DNA of 14,292 bases from Tetmemena sp. SeJ-2015 (GCA_027382625.1 JAJKFJ010024464.1:1-14292), one strand, 5' to 3'. Positions 1 to 8,638 are shown, counted from the stretch's first letter. Numbers and translations are program-made. Notes: a model not told the origin generated them from the letters alone.

Positions 1-149
1 ATTTTGTGCAAAATTAAATAAAAATATGGAGTATCAATAGATTTGATAGCTTTGTTATTTATTAGTTTCTTTTATAAAATGAAAATTGCTTTATCGAAAA
101 GAGACAATTTAATAAAACAAGAAAAATGTAATTTATTAAATGCAAATAA
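1..149. other. AT-rich non-coding flank upstream of gene 1
   Basis: No reading frame with protein-like composition was found here on either strand under the TGA-only stop code. The stretch is strongly AT-rich and probably holds the leader of the gene starting at 150. No telomere repeat or recognisable promoter motif is visible. Confidence 0.4.
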
Positions 150-1244
150 ATGAATTAGAGCTATTATGATGAAGAGGAAAAAGAAAATGAACAAAGCCAA
201 GATAATGTATTAATTAAACCTATCTAGCGCCAATCAACTACCGACAATTTTATTATACTCGAAGATAAATATAAATAAATATTTTCTAAAAAGAGGGATA
301 TATTTTTAAGATGATGACACAATGGATTAAGCAAATTAAAATATTAAGAAAAATTCAATAGATTCTAAGAACGAGAGCTTAATAGAAAATCTTAAATAAG
401 AAGGTGAAGAAAAGCTAAGTTGAAGAGAAGAAATCTTAAAGCGTATGATAGCTCAGAGTGAAAGCCTTCTTTCCTAGATAGAACTTGGCTATTAGACGTT
501 CTTTATGCTTGTGATGCTTTTGTATCTCCCCCTCTCTTAAAAATTAATATTTTACAATGCAATCAGCTTTATGATAATCTCATTCTTCTACTACCTTATT
601 TCTTTCTGGGCTGGATAGGTGGAAATAAATGCAAATAGTTACGCAGGATCGACTCCCTTCTATCTATGCATGCTCATATTCTTGATCGACTACTGCTATA
701 GCTTTATGACTATGGCAATTTTTATTCTCCCTCCTCCAATCGAAAGAGCAAAGGCCTTTCTCTTAAAAATGCATAAAATTTATAAAGTCAATAAAAATCT
801 CTCTGTGAGGTAGAGGAATCTCTTCATCATTTATAAAAATTCTAATACTTAAAATTCTGATCAGTTTACAGATAACACAGCAGTTGATGAACTGTTTGTG
901 GCTCTTTTTGTTCTGCGATGCTTTTTTAACTATTAATAATCTTAGTGATGGTAGGGTTTTGGACCCCAAGCCTACTTATCTTTCGGAAGTGAACACTCAA
1001 AATGTGATGGCTACTTGGTTCATCTGCTTTGAACTTTTTTTCCTGCTAGTTTCATTATAGTATTTTAAAGACAGCCGCTAACTCAGCTTCTATTTCTAAA
1101 AGGAAATTCCGAAAGCATAATTACCAGGGTCTACTTCTGCTCTTCCTAGTTAGAATGATACTTGAAATTTTAGGTCATTAAAGATATAAGGATTATGAAA
1201 TAGCCACAACTTTAATTAATGCAGTGACCCATGAGAATATTTGA
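150..1244 (+). CDS. gene 1: multi-pass membrane protein, unknown function, IES-interrupted
   Basis: I do not recognise the family. With TAA/TAG read as Gln, the frame starts at ATG 150 with a polar, acidic, Gln-rich N-terminus (MNQSYYDEEEKENEQSQ) and ends at TGA 1242-1244. After the N-terminal 100 or so residues come about five hydrophobic spans. Three lie at about 490-610 and 655-735, one at about 1005-1060 (WFICFELFFLLVSL), and one at about 1125-1165 (GLLLLFLVRMILEIL), so this is likely an integral membrane protein. The frame changes at about 300-425, 885-950 and 1099-1115, each explained by a pointer-flanked insert. The predicted product is about 301 aa, or about 329 aa if the first interruption is resolved as two small IESs. 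It could instead be a decaying gene, because the first and last interruptions are less certain. Its neighbours are other small membrane-protein genes, possibly distant paralogues. Confidence 0.65.
308..426 (+). other. candidate IES(s) in gene 1, boundaries ambiguous
   Basis: The opening frame stops at TGA 312, and the downstream frame has a TGA at 421-423. One solution is a single IES between AAGA at 308-311 and AAGA at 423-426 (115 nt), giving DIFLREEILKRM in frame. The other keeps the protein-like interior (DDTMDQANQNIKKNSIDSKN) by removing 13 or 16 nt at a GAT pointer (297-299) and 18 nt at an AGAA pointer (408-411 with 426-429). Both restore the frame, and I cannot choose between them from sequence alone. 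Confidence 0.5.
885..950 (+). other. IES in gene 1, pointer TGATG
   Basis: TGATG occurs at 885-889 and 946-950. Removing one copy and the insert (61 nt) joins frame 1 to frame 2 as AVDGRVLDPKPTY. The insert is AT-rich and contains stops. A 52-nt GT-AG intron at 894-945 would also join the frames (AVDELDGRVL). The pointer solution is preferred because pointer-flanked inserts dominate in this window. Confidence 0.65.
1099..1115 (+). other. possible tiny IES in gene 1, pointer AAAG (13 nt)
   Basis: The frame must change between the span ending near 1095 (LSFYFQK) and the hydrophobic span starting near 1116 (HNYQGLLLLFLV). AAAG at 1099-1102 and 1112-1115 would remove 13 nt and restore the frame. 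A simple indel in a degenerating gene is the alternative. Confidence 0.35.
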
Positions 1245-1606
1245 GACTAAGTTTAATTTATCTAAAGCTCATTGAAATTAAAATCCTCTTGTAATAAGGA
1301 GGCTAATTTGCAATTTCAATTTGATGCTCATAATAAATTTACTCATTTATACATTTAGTTTTCTTATAAAGCTAAATTATTTTTAAAGTAGGAGAGCAAA
1401 CAACCTTTATTCTCTTAAACTAGATTAATTTTGTTGGATGAAACTAAAATATGTACTCTAACTTCATCAAACTTTAGAGATTAAAGGATCTTATTGGAGT
1501 TTATAAAATATATACTAGTAGACATATAATTTGTATTAAGCTTTTAAAAAACATCAAGCAAGTGTATAAAATAAATAATCTTGATGGAAATTGTATATGA
1601 TTTATT
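1245..1606. other. intergenic, AT-rich
   Basis: This stretch is AT-rich and contains long open frames only because TGA is rare in it. The translations lack the amino-acid balance of the neighbouring genes. An in-frame TGA at 1598-1600 fixes the start of the next gene. Nothing else is recognised. Confidence 0.5.
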
Positions 1607-2349
1607 ATGTAAAATGGAAATAATTGCCAGCATGAAACACGATTAGGAAACATTTAACCCTTCAAATAATAAAGAGCAAAAACTATTGGCTCCCTAAACT
1701 AAGACTCCATTGAAAGCATTTCATAACCGCTTTTGGAAGACCCTCTCTCTCACATGCAGCCCCTACTAGATATAAGAAGTATGCGTGCAATTCTTGTTGA
1801 ATAAACATTTTCTGAAGAGAATTAAAGAGACTCGCCCTCTGACCAGTATTCTTTAGTTTAAAGCATGTTCTTTATTAGTTTGCTTTTACACACAGCACTT
1901 AATATAGCCCAAGCGATCTATCTCATTCTCTACTTTTACGCTTTTAAAACGTAGGAACCGGATACAAATTTTGATGTAAAAATATTAAATAAAATAAGTG
2001 GATGACATGCAAGTATAGGTCTCCCTAATTCAAATAGCAATTAACTCTTACTTATATTTAAATAGTTTTGAATTTAAAACAAATAGTAAAGTTCACAGTG
2101 ATAACTGCAACCACTGTCCAGGCTTTTCATTTCTACAAACATTATCTGCGTCAGAGAAAGCAAAAGCGAATAGAATTCTTGAGGAGTATATACCAAGAGA
2201 GATCTAAGCTCAAGCGATTCTATGTTCTTTATTCAAAAGTTCTGTTTAGTTTTTGTTTTTGGATGTATGCATAGATGACCTGGATTAATTACGGGTTTTT
2301 ATCACTTAGAATTCAATTAAAATTGATGATTGGTTAATTTAATAAATGA
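1607..2349 (+). CDS. gene 2: small three-pass membrane protein, unknown function
   Basis: The family is not recognised. The frame starts at ATG 1607, nine bases after an in-frame TGA at 1598. It reads a polar Gln/Ser-rich N-terminus of about 85 residues, then a strong hydrophobic span (residues about 87-113, MFFISLLLHTALNIAQAIYL). After removal of one IES at 1992-2064 it continues with a second span (about 136-156), a basic loop rich in Arg/Lys/Gln, and a third span (about 184-209, with Trp and Tyr near the end). TGA 2347-2349 ends a predicted 224-aa protein. The end of the gene overlaps the first bases of the downstream tandem repeat. The polar N-terminus followed by hydrophobic spans matches the plan of gene 1 and of the intact gene at 5025, but I cannot show homology by eye. 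Confidence 0.7.
1992..2064 (+). other. IES in gene 2, pointer AAATA
   Basis: AAATA at 1992-1996 and 2060-2064. Excision of 68 nt, which include the in-frame TGA at 2003, gives KILNKIVLNLKQIVKFTVI in frame. Because the pointer is A/T-only, the exact boundary could slide. Confidence 0.65.
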
Positions 2350-3146
2350 GGGTTGCAACTTAATTACAGTGAAATGGCTCTAAAACACTTGTGATGTGCA
2401 ACTCGATAGGATATCAAAATTTAGTATTAGTTCATCTATAATTATCACTACAGCACCTCTTAGCAGCAAATATGATTCGCGCACTCATCTTCTTTATTTT
2501 AACTTGTGTCTTTTATAACTCTATAATAAGTTCTCCCTAAAAAATTTCTTAAAATAAATGTTGAATCAAATAGTGTAATAATTATTTTAATTGGAACACC
2601 ACCGCTGAGTTGTCCAATTTTAATGAAGAAATGCAAATTAATTCTCTTTTCTTATAATATCGAGTTATAATAGTTATCTAGCCTGAGGTCTATCTCTGGT
2701 TCAATTATGGCTTCTTTCCCTTTCTCCCTCTCACATTTACATATCCAATTATTATGAATAACCTATTAATTTCTGTTATCAATATTATAAAATGTCTAAA
2801 TTAAACATTTTTGGTGGCTATTTCTTTCCGAACGAATTTAGACTTGAGTGAATTTGCCGTCTAGATTTTTAGCATTAAGGTTATACAAAGCCTGTGATAT
2901 ACTTTTTTCACTAGAGGGTGACTCAAAATTATAAAGCTTGTAAATAAAATTTTTCTCCTTCTTAATTTTAAGTCATACTTTTTCTCAATATTTCTTAAAC
3001 TTATGAAGACTATTTACAGTCTAGTTTTTGTATTTATTTTCGAAATCGAAGATTGAATTTTAACATCAACTTAATCATTGATATACACAATTTCATCATA
3101 GTACTTCTAAGTTTTAAATTGCATTAATTATGAATTATTTTCTAAA
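2350..3146. other. non-coding leader of repeat unit 1
   Basis: AT-rich, with no convincing coding frame on either strand. Conservation with the other two copies (about 4270-5020 and 9960-10345) is patchy, as expected of non-coding DNA. A short imperfect inverted repeat (AATTGGA...TCCAATT) lies near 2590-2620, but it is not kept in the other copies. Confidence 0.5.
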
Positions 3147-4172
3147 ATGAATAGTTTCTAATAAAATGAAAGCCAATTACTAGAGATCCAGTCAGAGCAA
3201 CCCTCACAGTAACTCTAGTTATTTAATTAAGAAAATAAATTGAAGCAAGGATAGCTAGACAAATAGGAAATATACTACTAATCACTAAACAAGAGCATTT
3301 TTGAATTACCGGAAGTAGAATAACAAACTCATTCATCCAAGCGAGAGGACATGATTCTGAAAATCTAAAAAGAATATCATGAAATTCTCATTTCTTTTAA
3401 GTATAATCATCATTTTATATGAGAGGTTTGAGGAGAATGAAGATGGTCACATAACCTTATTCCTTAAAATTATAGATCTAAATTTTATCATGACTAAGAA
3501 AATGTATTGATAATTTCTATTTAGTGATAATAACTGTTCTCTACTTGCTAGTTGATATCTCCATGACAGTAACTTACCTCACCATGGTTATAATGTCCCT
3601 CGCAAACTAAATTGTGGTCCCCTTTGCTTGAGATAATATTTAGAATACTGAACCAGGTGCTCTTATATTTCTCAGTTCAACTTTCGTGACTCAGTCTGGA
3701 TTCGCAAACAAAAACTATATTCAATACATTGCTCTTAAAAAGGAATAGCGAATAGTAGAATGCAGAAAGTATTTACTAAAATTTAAGTGCTATATCACCA
3801 CGCGCTTATTGCAGAATTTTATCAGCGTAATTTGGCTTGTGATTGCTCTAACTGCAAAAATTAATTTATCCAAGTTTTATTTGTCGTAATATTTTTGAGA
3901 CTGCTTCAAATCAAAGTCCTTCTGATACTATAGAAGGCGACACTAAATTGCAGAATCAGAAAACGACTACTATATTTTTGTAGCTGTGGGTGTGCTCCTT
4001 AATACTCAACCTGCTCTATTTGTTTTAGGTCGGGCTGGACATGTCCAAATACTCTAGCTAAATAAAGAGAAACTTTCAATTAGAGCCTAATCCTATAGGG
4101 CCCTAGTTCAATACACGGCCTGCTCGGAGTAAATGCTAATGGTGCTGCTGCTGTAAGAAAAAGAAACAGTGA
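3147..4172 (+). pseudogene. pseudogene copy of the tandem membrane-protein gene
   Basis: Homologous along its whole length to the intact gene at 5025-6143. The ATG at 3147 and the polar N-terminus (MNSFQQNESQLLEIQSEQ) match. Relative to the intact copy it has a 2-nt deletion near 3400-3415, an in-frame TGA at 3639-3641, a 1-nt insertion near 3885-3900, and a TGA at 4170-4172 that would cut the C-tail. The hydrophobic spans and the segment encoding KFKCYITTRLL are well preserved, so decay is recent. The IES at 3472-3539 sits at the same place as in the intact copy. Further IESs could explain some frame changes, but the TGA at 3639 lies where the two copies otherwise align base by base. A pseudogene is therefore the simplest reading. 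Confidence 0.7.
3472..3539 (+). other. IES in pseudogene, pointer ATA
   Basis: ATA at 3472-3474 and 3537-3539. Excision of 65 nt joins HITLFLKII to ITVLYLLVDIS in the frame that follows the upstream 2-nt deletion. The insert is clearly related to the 57-nt IES at the equivalent position of the intact copy. Confidence 0.7.
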
Positions 4173-4259
4173 AGAACAGAAAAGATTAGCACAATTAAAG
4201 ATAAAATTAATAACAGAATCAAGCAGAATTATAGTTGAGATTTATATTAAAATAGGTGA

Positions 4260-5024
4260 TTGGTTAAATTAATAAATTAGAAGTTGGAGCCTCGTGGAAG
4301 TTGAAATCACATAAATACCTCTCAGATGCGGCATACCCATTCACACTAATTCAAAATTTGAAATTAAAAAAAACAAAACTTATGTCTCTTAATTGAGCAC
4401 TCTTACACAAAATATTGCAAGAATATATAATTCTTAAATTTTAATGTCAAATCTAATGGTTTAACAATTTTTTTAATTGGACACACTTCAACTTCTGCTG
4501 TTTATTTTTGTTGTTAAATTAAACATATAATTTATTCTCATTTGTATTAAATTTCCAGCTATAATATCTTACATAAAATCTGGTCAAATTATCGCTTCCT
4601 ACCCTTTCTAACTCACACATCTACTCATTAAATTATGAATAAAAAATAATCGATTAATTTTCTGCATTTATTTGAATAAATTCTTTTTTTATGAATTAAT
4701 CATTTTTGCATTAATTCCATTCAAGTTTAGACTTAAGTAAATTTGGTGTCTAGGTGATAAGAAAACAGATTTTCAAAACCTGCGATAAACTTTATTCGTA
4801 AACAAATGACTCTAAATATGAAAGCTTGTAAATAAGATACTTTGCTTTCTTAATTTCCAGTCATAATTTATTTCCAAATAATGAAATTATGAAGATTATT
4901 TACAGATTATTGGATTTAGTTTTAAATCAAAGATTAAATTTTAATATCCACTCGCATGCAAAATATTATCAAGATCACTTCTAAGTTTTAAATTGCACTG
5001 ATAATGAAGAGAATTAATTCTAAA
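4260..5024. other. non-coding leader of repeat unit 2
   Basis: AT-rich and alignable to 2320-3146. No protein-like frame is seen. The last 150 bp before ATG 5025 are better conserved with unit 1 than the middle, as would fit a promoter and 5' leader, but no specific element can be named. Confidence 0.45.
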
Positions 5025-6143
5025 ATGAATAGTTCTTCTTATTAAAATGAAAGCCTATTACAAGAGATTCAATCTGAACAATCATCCAAACAATTCGAAT
5101 TATTTTATTAAGAATACAAAGAGTGGCATGTATAAAAAACCAAATAAGACATTTACTACGAATCATTGAACAAGAGCATTTTTGAATCACTGGATGAAAT
5201 ATAGAGTTCTCATTCATCAAAGCGAGAGGAGATTATTTTAAGCATCTACAAAGAATATCATGAAATTTTCATTCATTTAAAGTGTTATTCTCACTTTTAA
5301 AATGAGAAGTTTGAGGTGGATGAAGATGGCCACATCACCTTATTACTTAAAATAAATTTTTGAATTTTATCATGATTAAGACCATGCATTGATAATTTCA
5401 ATTTAGCGATAATAACTGTTCTCTACTTCTTATTTGATATATCGCTGTTTATAACTTTCGTTACAATGATTTTAATGGCGGCAACTAACTAAATCGTGGT
5501 CCCTTGTGCTTTCAATATTGAGTCGACAACAAAACTTTGGGCTTATATAACTTTCAGTTCAACTTTTGTGATTCAGTCTGGATTCATTAACAAAGACCTT
5601 ATTAGATACATTGTTCTAAAAAAGGACTAGAGAATAGTAGAGTGTAGAAATTATTTGCTGAAGTTTAAGTGCTATATCACCACGCGCTTATTGTTGAGCT
5701 TAATCAGCTTTCTTTGGCTTTCAATGGCGATTTTGTCTGCAAAAATTAATTTATCCAAGTTTACTGGTAAAATATATTTTATGACTGCTTCGATGAATAA
5801 TACTCCTTTAGTAGTAGGAAAAGCGATATAGCAGAATCAGAAAACGATGACTCTATTATTGTTGCTGTGGGTGTGCTCCTTAATACTCAACCTGCTCTAT
5901 TTATTTTAGGTGGCGCTGGACATGTCCAAATACTCTAGCTAAATAAAGAGGAACCTCCTATTTGAGTCTAATCCTATAGGACCCTAGTTCAATACACGGC
6001 CTGCTCGAAGCAAATGTTAATGGCGATGCTGCTTTAAGAAGAAGAAACAGCGAAGATCAGAAAAGATTAGCAAAGTTAAGGTTTCAAATTAAATGACAGA
6101 ACTTTTAAATAGAATCAGATAAAAATATTAATAAAGCTATTGA
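5025..6143 (+). CDS. intact four-pass membrane protein of the tandem pair, unknown function
   Basis: The family is not recognised. The exon parts 5025-5355 and 5413-6143 join across one IES to give 353 residues ending at TGA 6141-6143. Residues 1-108 are polar, rich in Gln/Glu/Ser, and include an acidic EVDEDGH stretch. Hydrophobic spans follow at about 109-134, 137-168, 199-222 and 256-280, separated by short loops, one carrying a basic KKDQRIVECRNYLLKFKCY segment. The C-tail (about 305-333) is strongly basic with a cysteine cluster (KCQWRCCFKKKKQRR), probably cytosolic. The last 18 or so codons lie past the end of the duplicated unit, so the tail may differ from the ancestral one. The frame is clean where the upstream copy is broken, so this is the likely functional copy. 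A channel, transporter or scaffold role cannot be inferred. Confidence 0.75.
5352..5412 (+). other. IES in intact membrane-protein gene, pointer ATAA
   Basis: ATAA at 5352-5355 and 5409-5412. Excision of 57 nt (with an in-frame TGA at 5361) yields HITLLLKIITVLYF. No GT start is present at the left edge, so a GT-AG intron is excluded at this position. Confidence 0.8.
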
Positions 6144-6291
6144 GAATTGTAAAGATAGATAGACTTGCTTTGAAAATAAAATTTATGAATCTGTTAAATA
6201 TATACTTATCAATAGGGAAATCAGTTATGAATAGTGTTTTAAAGAGATTATTTTAACCTTGCAATTTCTTTAATATGTGTATGATTATATA
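6097..6291 (+). other. open segment of unclear status before the RFC1 MDSs
   Basis: Frame 1 is open from just after TGA 6094-6096 and runs without a break into the RFC1 segment. It reads a helical-looking sequence (KAIENCKDRQTCFENKIYES, then EISYEQCFKEIILTLQFLQY). It does not resemble the part of RFC1 that should precede SSNQSLDYF, and its first bases overlap the end of the membrane-protein gene. It may be an MDS of another gene or an IES that is open by chance. Confidence 0.25.
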
Positions 6292-8212
6292 TCTTCAAAC
6301 CAGTCGCTGGATTACTTCAGCGTGGCAGGGATTAAGAAGTAACAAGCCAATCCTGTGAGCTCTGCCTAGGCAGGACAACAAACTAAGAAGTCAGTAATTA
6401 TCATGGACGAGGTAGATGGAGTGGGTGCGGGAGACAGAGGAGGTCTTCAAGCTCTACTTTCTAATATTCTCATATCAGTGAATTTTATCTACTTCAAGTT
6501 GTGAAGTTGACTAAGACGCCAATCATTTGCATTTGCAATGACCGTCAGAACAGAAATTAAGTAATCATGGCACTATAAGAGTATATTTATTAGAAAGCTA
6601 TAGAGCTTGGTGAACTACTGTCTGGACTTGAAATTCATGAGGCCTTCAGTGGATTAGATAATGAAGCGAGTGAACTCTATTCTCAAGGAGGAAGAACTCA
6701 ATATCGATAAGGCCACTCTACAAAAGATCGTGGAGAGTTCAGGCTACGACCTCCGTTAAATCATCAACATCCTTCAAACCTTATTTAAGAGTATGATCCT
6801 AATTGATTTCTGCTTCAAATGTGGAAGAACCAAAACTTAAATGCCAGCTTCGTGAAGAACATAGCCAAGGATGAGAATGTTATGATCAGTAACTTCGATG
6901 CTGCCTCAAAGTTACTTAATCATGGAAAGGAGAACCTTAACATCAAGTATCCACAGTTCAGACAGAAGATGGATCTTTTCTTCATAGACTATAAATTTGA
7001 ATTTGACTCTTCATTGAGTGTGATGCTTATATTTTTGGAATGATATTGTTAAAACTTTAAAGACTACGACTTGATTCCACTGTTGGTTCAAGAGAGCTAC
7101 TTAAACAGCATGACTGAAAGAAGAGACCTAGAGAGCATAGAGGCTATGGCAGATGCCGCTGAGTTCATATCCATGGGAGATTGCATCTCTTACTAGGTGC
7201 GCTTTAACCAAGACTGGAGTTTGCTCCCAAACATGGGACTCTGCAGCGCTGTTGCTCCCTGCCTGCTTGTCAAAGGCTCCACTTTTACTCCTCGCTTCCC
7301 AGAGTGGCTTGGTAAGTACTCTTCTTAACGCAAGCAAAAACGCCTGATCAGAGAGTTGAAGAAAGTGATGGGCTCTCATGCACAGGCAGACCGCATGGAG
7401 ATCTAGAATGACTACACACCACTACTACTTAGTTTAATCCTGAAGAGCCTTAAGCGGTACGACAGGTATAGGGATTCGGCCGATATGGATGAGCTGGTAA
7501 ATTTCATGAAAGACCTCGGCCTAAATATGGAGCACTTCAAGGAGCACCTCCTCACTCTCTGCATGAATAAAGATCTAACCGAGCTAATTCCATTTCCTTC
7601 TCTTTCTCTATTTACTTATTAGAGCAGTTTGACAAACTCGATCCCTCCACAAAGGCTGCCTTTACAAAGACCTTTAATCAGGAGAAGGACAATCTAACGG
7701 GCAAGAAGGTCAAGAAAGGAGATACCAAGGCTGCCAAAGCAGCTGCTGCAGCTGCAGCTGATAACGAGAACGAGGAAGAGGTTGTCGAGGAAGACGAGGA
7801 GGAGGAGTTCGGTGACCAGCTGATAGACGAAGTGCAGATGCAGGAGTTGAAGAAGGGTGCTCAGCTGGACAAGGAGATGGAGAAGAAGAACAAGAAGGAG
7901 AAGGTGGACAAGTTCGAGCTCATCCAGATCCAGGATAAGGGAACAGGCAAGAAAGGAGCTGCCAAGGGGAAGAAGGGCGCCAAGTCTGCCACTGGAGGCA
8001 AGGCCAAGAAGAGTAGTGCTAAAAAGAAGGGCGGCAAGGGAAGCGGCCACGACGACATGGATTCGGACGACTCTCTTAACGACTTCATCGTGGATGACGA
8101 TGACGATCTCTCCCATGATAAAAAGAAGAAGCCAAAGACTCAAAATAATTACTTAAATTCATCTAAATATCTAAATTTACTTTAGACTGCTCCTAAGGGA
8201 AAGAAGAAGTGA
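6283..8212 (+). CDS. RFC1: replication factor C large subunit, C-terminal half (partial, seven MDSs)
   Basis: RFC1 is the large subunit of the pentameric RFC clamp loader, which opens and loads PCNA at primer ends in the nucleus. After removing six IESs the frame is continuous for about 549 codons to TGA 8210-8212. Recognisable elements in order: NNTSIKGFY-like SSNQSLDYFS; Walker B (IIMDEVDG, 6397-6420); DRGG; sensor 1 (PIICICNDRQNR, around 6519-6554); LDLKFMRPS; SSGYDLRQIINILQ; the RFC1-specific domain with FFIDYDLIPLLVQESY, DWSLLPN (7212-7232), FPEWLGKYSS (7296-7325) and FDKLDPSTKAAFTKTF (from 7628). The tail has an Ala tract, acidic and Lys-rich blocks, and ends KPKTAPKGKKK. The Walker A P-loop and everything before it is absent here. 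The left MDS edge lies near 6283-6300 but is not fixed. The BRCT-containing N-terminal half is downstream at 8374, so the locus is scrambled. Codons are G+C-richer than in the membrane genes. Confidence 0.93.
6454..6494 (+). other. IES in RFC1, pointer CTACTT
   Basis: CTACTT at 6454-6459 and 6489-6494. Excision of 35 nt gives GGLQALLQVVKLTKTP, the same length as the equivalent RFC1 stretch in animals. An alternative 7-nt repeat (CTTCAAG) also restores the frame but shortens the helix by two residues. Confidence 0.88.
6552..6596 (+). other. IES in RFC1, pointer AGAAA
   Basis: AGAAA at 6552-6556 and 6592-6596. Excision of 40 nt gives CNDRQNRKLQSLVNYCLDLK, which aligns with RFC1 without a gap. 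Confidence 0.92.
6772..6819 (+). other. IES in RFC1, pointer CTTCAAA
   Basis: CTTCAAA at 6772-6778 and 6813-6819. Excision of 41 nt gives RQIINILQMWKNQNLN, matching the helix after the AAA+ lid in RFC1. Confidence 0.92.
6986..7066 (+). other. IES in RFC1, pointer AGACTA
   Basis: AGACTA at 6986-6991 and 7061-7066. Excision of 75 nt gives DLFFIDYDLIPLLVQESY. The insert is clearly more AT-rich than both flanks. Confidence 0.93.
7581..7625 (+). other. IES in RFC1, pointer GAGC
   Basis: GAGC at 7581-7584 and 7622-7625. Excision of 41 nt gives NKDLTEQFDKLDPSTKAAF, restoring the conserved FxKLDP motif. The insert is pyrimidine-rich. Confidence 0.9.
8136..8188 (+). other. IES in RFC1, pointer AGACT
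   Basis: AGACT at 8136-8140 and 8184-8188. Excision of 48 nt gives KKKPKTAPKGKKK then stop. The length is a multiple of three and has no TGA, so the frame alone does not prove it. The abrupt change from Lys-rich coding DNA to A/T-only sequence and the pointer repeat do support it. Confidence 0.8.
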
Positions 8213-8373
8213 AGGATAGAGAGTTAATGGACAATTAAGTTTATATTACTTGCTAACTTTATAAAAAGTAAACACTTATTTTAAAGTCTCAATTTCTTAG
8301 AAAGCCGCAAAATCATCATCATCATAAATTAAAGATAGAGTTTAATAGAGGGAAGGAGTCTGAGATTAGTACG
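8213..8373. other. gap between the RFC1 halves
   Basis: Non-coding on the plus strand, probably holding the leader of the N-terminal half (a true 5' end in the macronuclear chromosome). The minus strand of about 8216-8325 reads as protein (see the interleaved minus-strand candidate). Confidence 0.45.
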
Positions 8374-8638
8374 ATGAGCCAAGCTAAGGTAATTTAGAAT
8401 GCTTTCTTTTAACTTTATCTATACAGGCTACTCTTGAGAAAGAGATAGTCAACTTACACAAAAAACTGGAGGACTCCAATTCATCAAAGAGCAATCCTAT
8501 ATAGTAGCCTATCTTATATCTACGTTTCTTGACAAGATAGAGATACACATCAGTTGTCTCAGCTGCGGAATGAAATCTCTCTTAATTTTTAAACAAACTC
8601 TTCTTATGAACATAATTGAATAATTCTTCATCACTCAT
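8216..8638 (-). CDS. candidate minus-strand gene segment interleaved with RFC1 MDSs
   Basis: Unrecognised product. On the minus strand ATG 8638-8636 opens a protein-like frame (MSDEELFNYVHKKSLFKNQE, then HSAAETTDVYLYLVKKRRYK, IGYYIGLLF). It lies inside the 187-nt RFC1 IES. Minus-strand TGATGA (plus strand TCATCA at 8481-8486) recurs at about 8313-8325 in the gap before RFC1's start codon. Joining there keeps the frame and continues as DDDDFAAFQEIETLKQVFTF, then YKVSKQYKLN, to about 8216. If real, RFC1's first MDS lies within an IES of this gene, with a few bases shared at the edge. Evidence is limited to composition, an open frame and one in-frame repeat. The repeat is a simple GAT run, so chance is possible. 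Confidence 0.4.

Larger units (their letters stand above)
2315..4249 (+). repeat. tandem repeat unit 1 (about 1.9 kb), carries the pseudogene
   Basis: The unit opens with a motif near 2315-2360 (TTGGTTAATTTAATAAAT and flanks) that recurs at about 4252 and 9950. It holds about 800 bp of AT-rich leader and then the membrane-protein reading frame at 3147. The leader is clearly but loosely alignable to unit 2. The last 250 bp of the coding part is far more similar. Unit 2 begins where unit 1 ends, so this is a direct tandem duplication. No terminal inverted repeats or transposase are seen. Confidence 0.75.
4250..6085 (+). repeat. tandem repeat unit 2 (about 1.85 kb), carries the intact gene
   Basis: Second copy of the unit, starting with ATTAAAATAGGTGATTGG near 4252. 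Similarity to unit 1 fades after about 6085, shortly before the stop of the intact gene, so the duplication breakpoint lies near the gene's 3' end. Confidence 0.75.

Noticed and set aside
404..419. 16-nt GT-AG mini-intron of heterotrich type
   Set aside because: Removal leads into a frame with an early TGA. Other introns in the window are 34-97 nt and the genetic code does not fit heterotrichs such as Stentor.
421..423. TGA read as tryptophan in gene 1
   Set aside because: TGG is used for Trp throughout, and TGA ends the RFC1, helicase and other frames cleanly. Pointer excision explains this TGA.
894..945. 52-nt GT-AG intron in gene 1
   Set aside because: It restores the frame, but the TGATG pointer solution fits equally well and matches the other inserts. 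Kept only as an alternative.
1245..2400. Very long plus-strand frame without TGA (frame 0) across the intergenic region and gene 2
   Set aside because: Its translation lacks hydrophobic or domain organisation, while the two other frames used for gene 2 give clear membrane spans joined at a pointer.
7312..7330. GTAAGT inside RFC1 that looks like a splice donor
   Set aside because: It codes for the conserved GKYSS after FPEWL and the frame continues correctly, so it is exonic.
7128..8143. Opposite-strand and shifted-frame ORFs across the RFC1 C-terminal region (for example minus 7128-7379 and 7694-8143)
   Set aside because: They are shadows of the G+C-rich RFC1 coding frame, which is confirmed by conserved motifs. 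Their Leu- and Ser-rich composition is what antisense Lys/Glu codons give.
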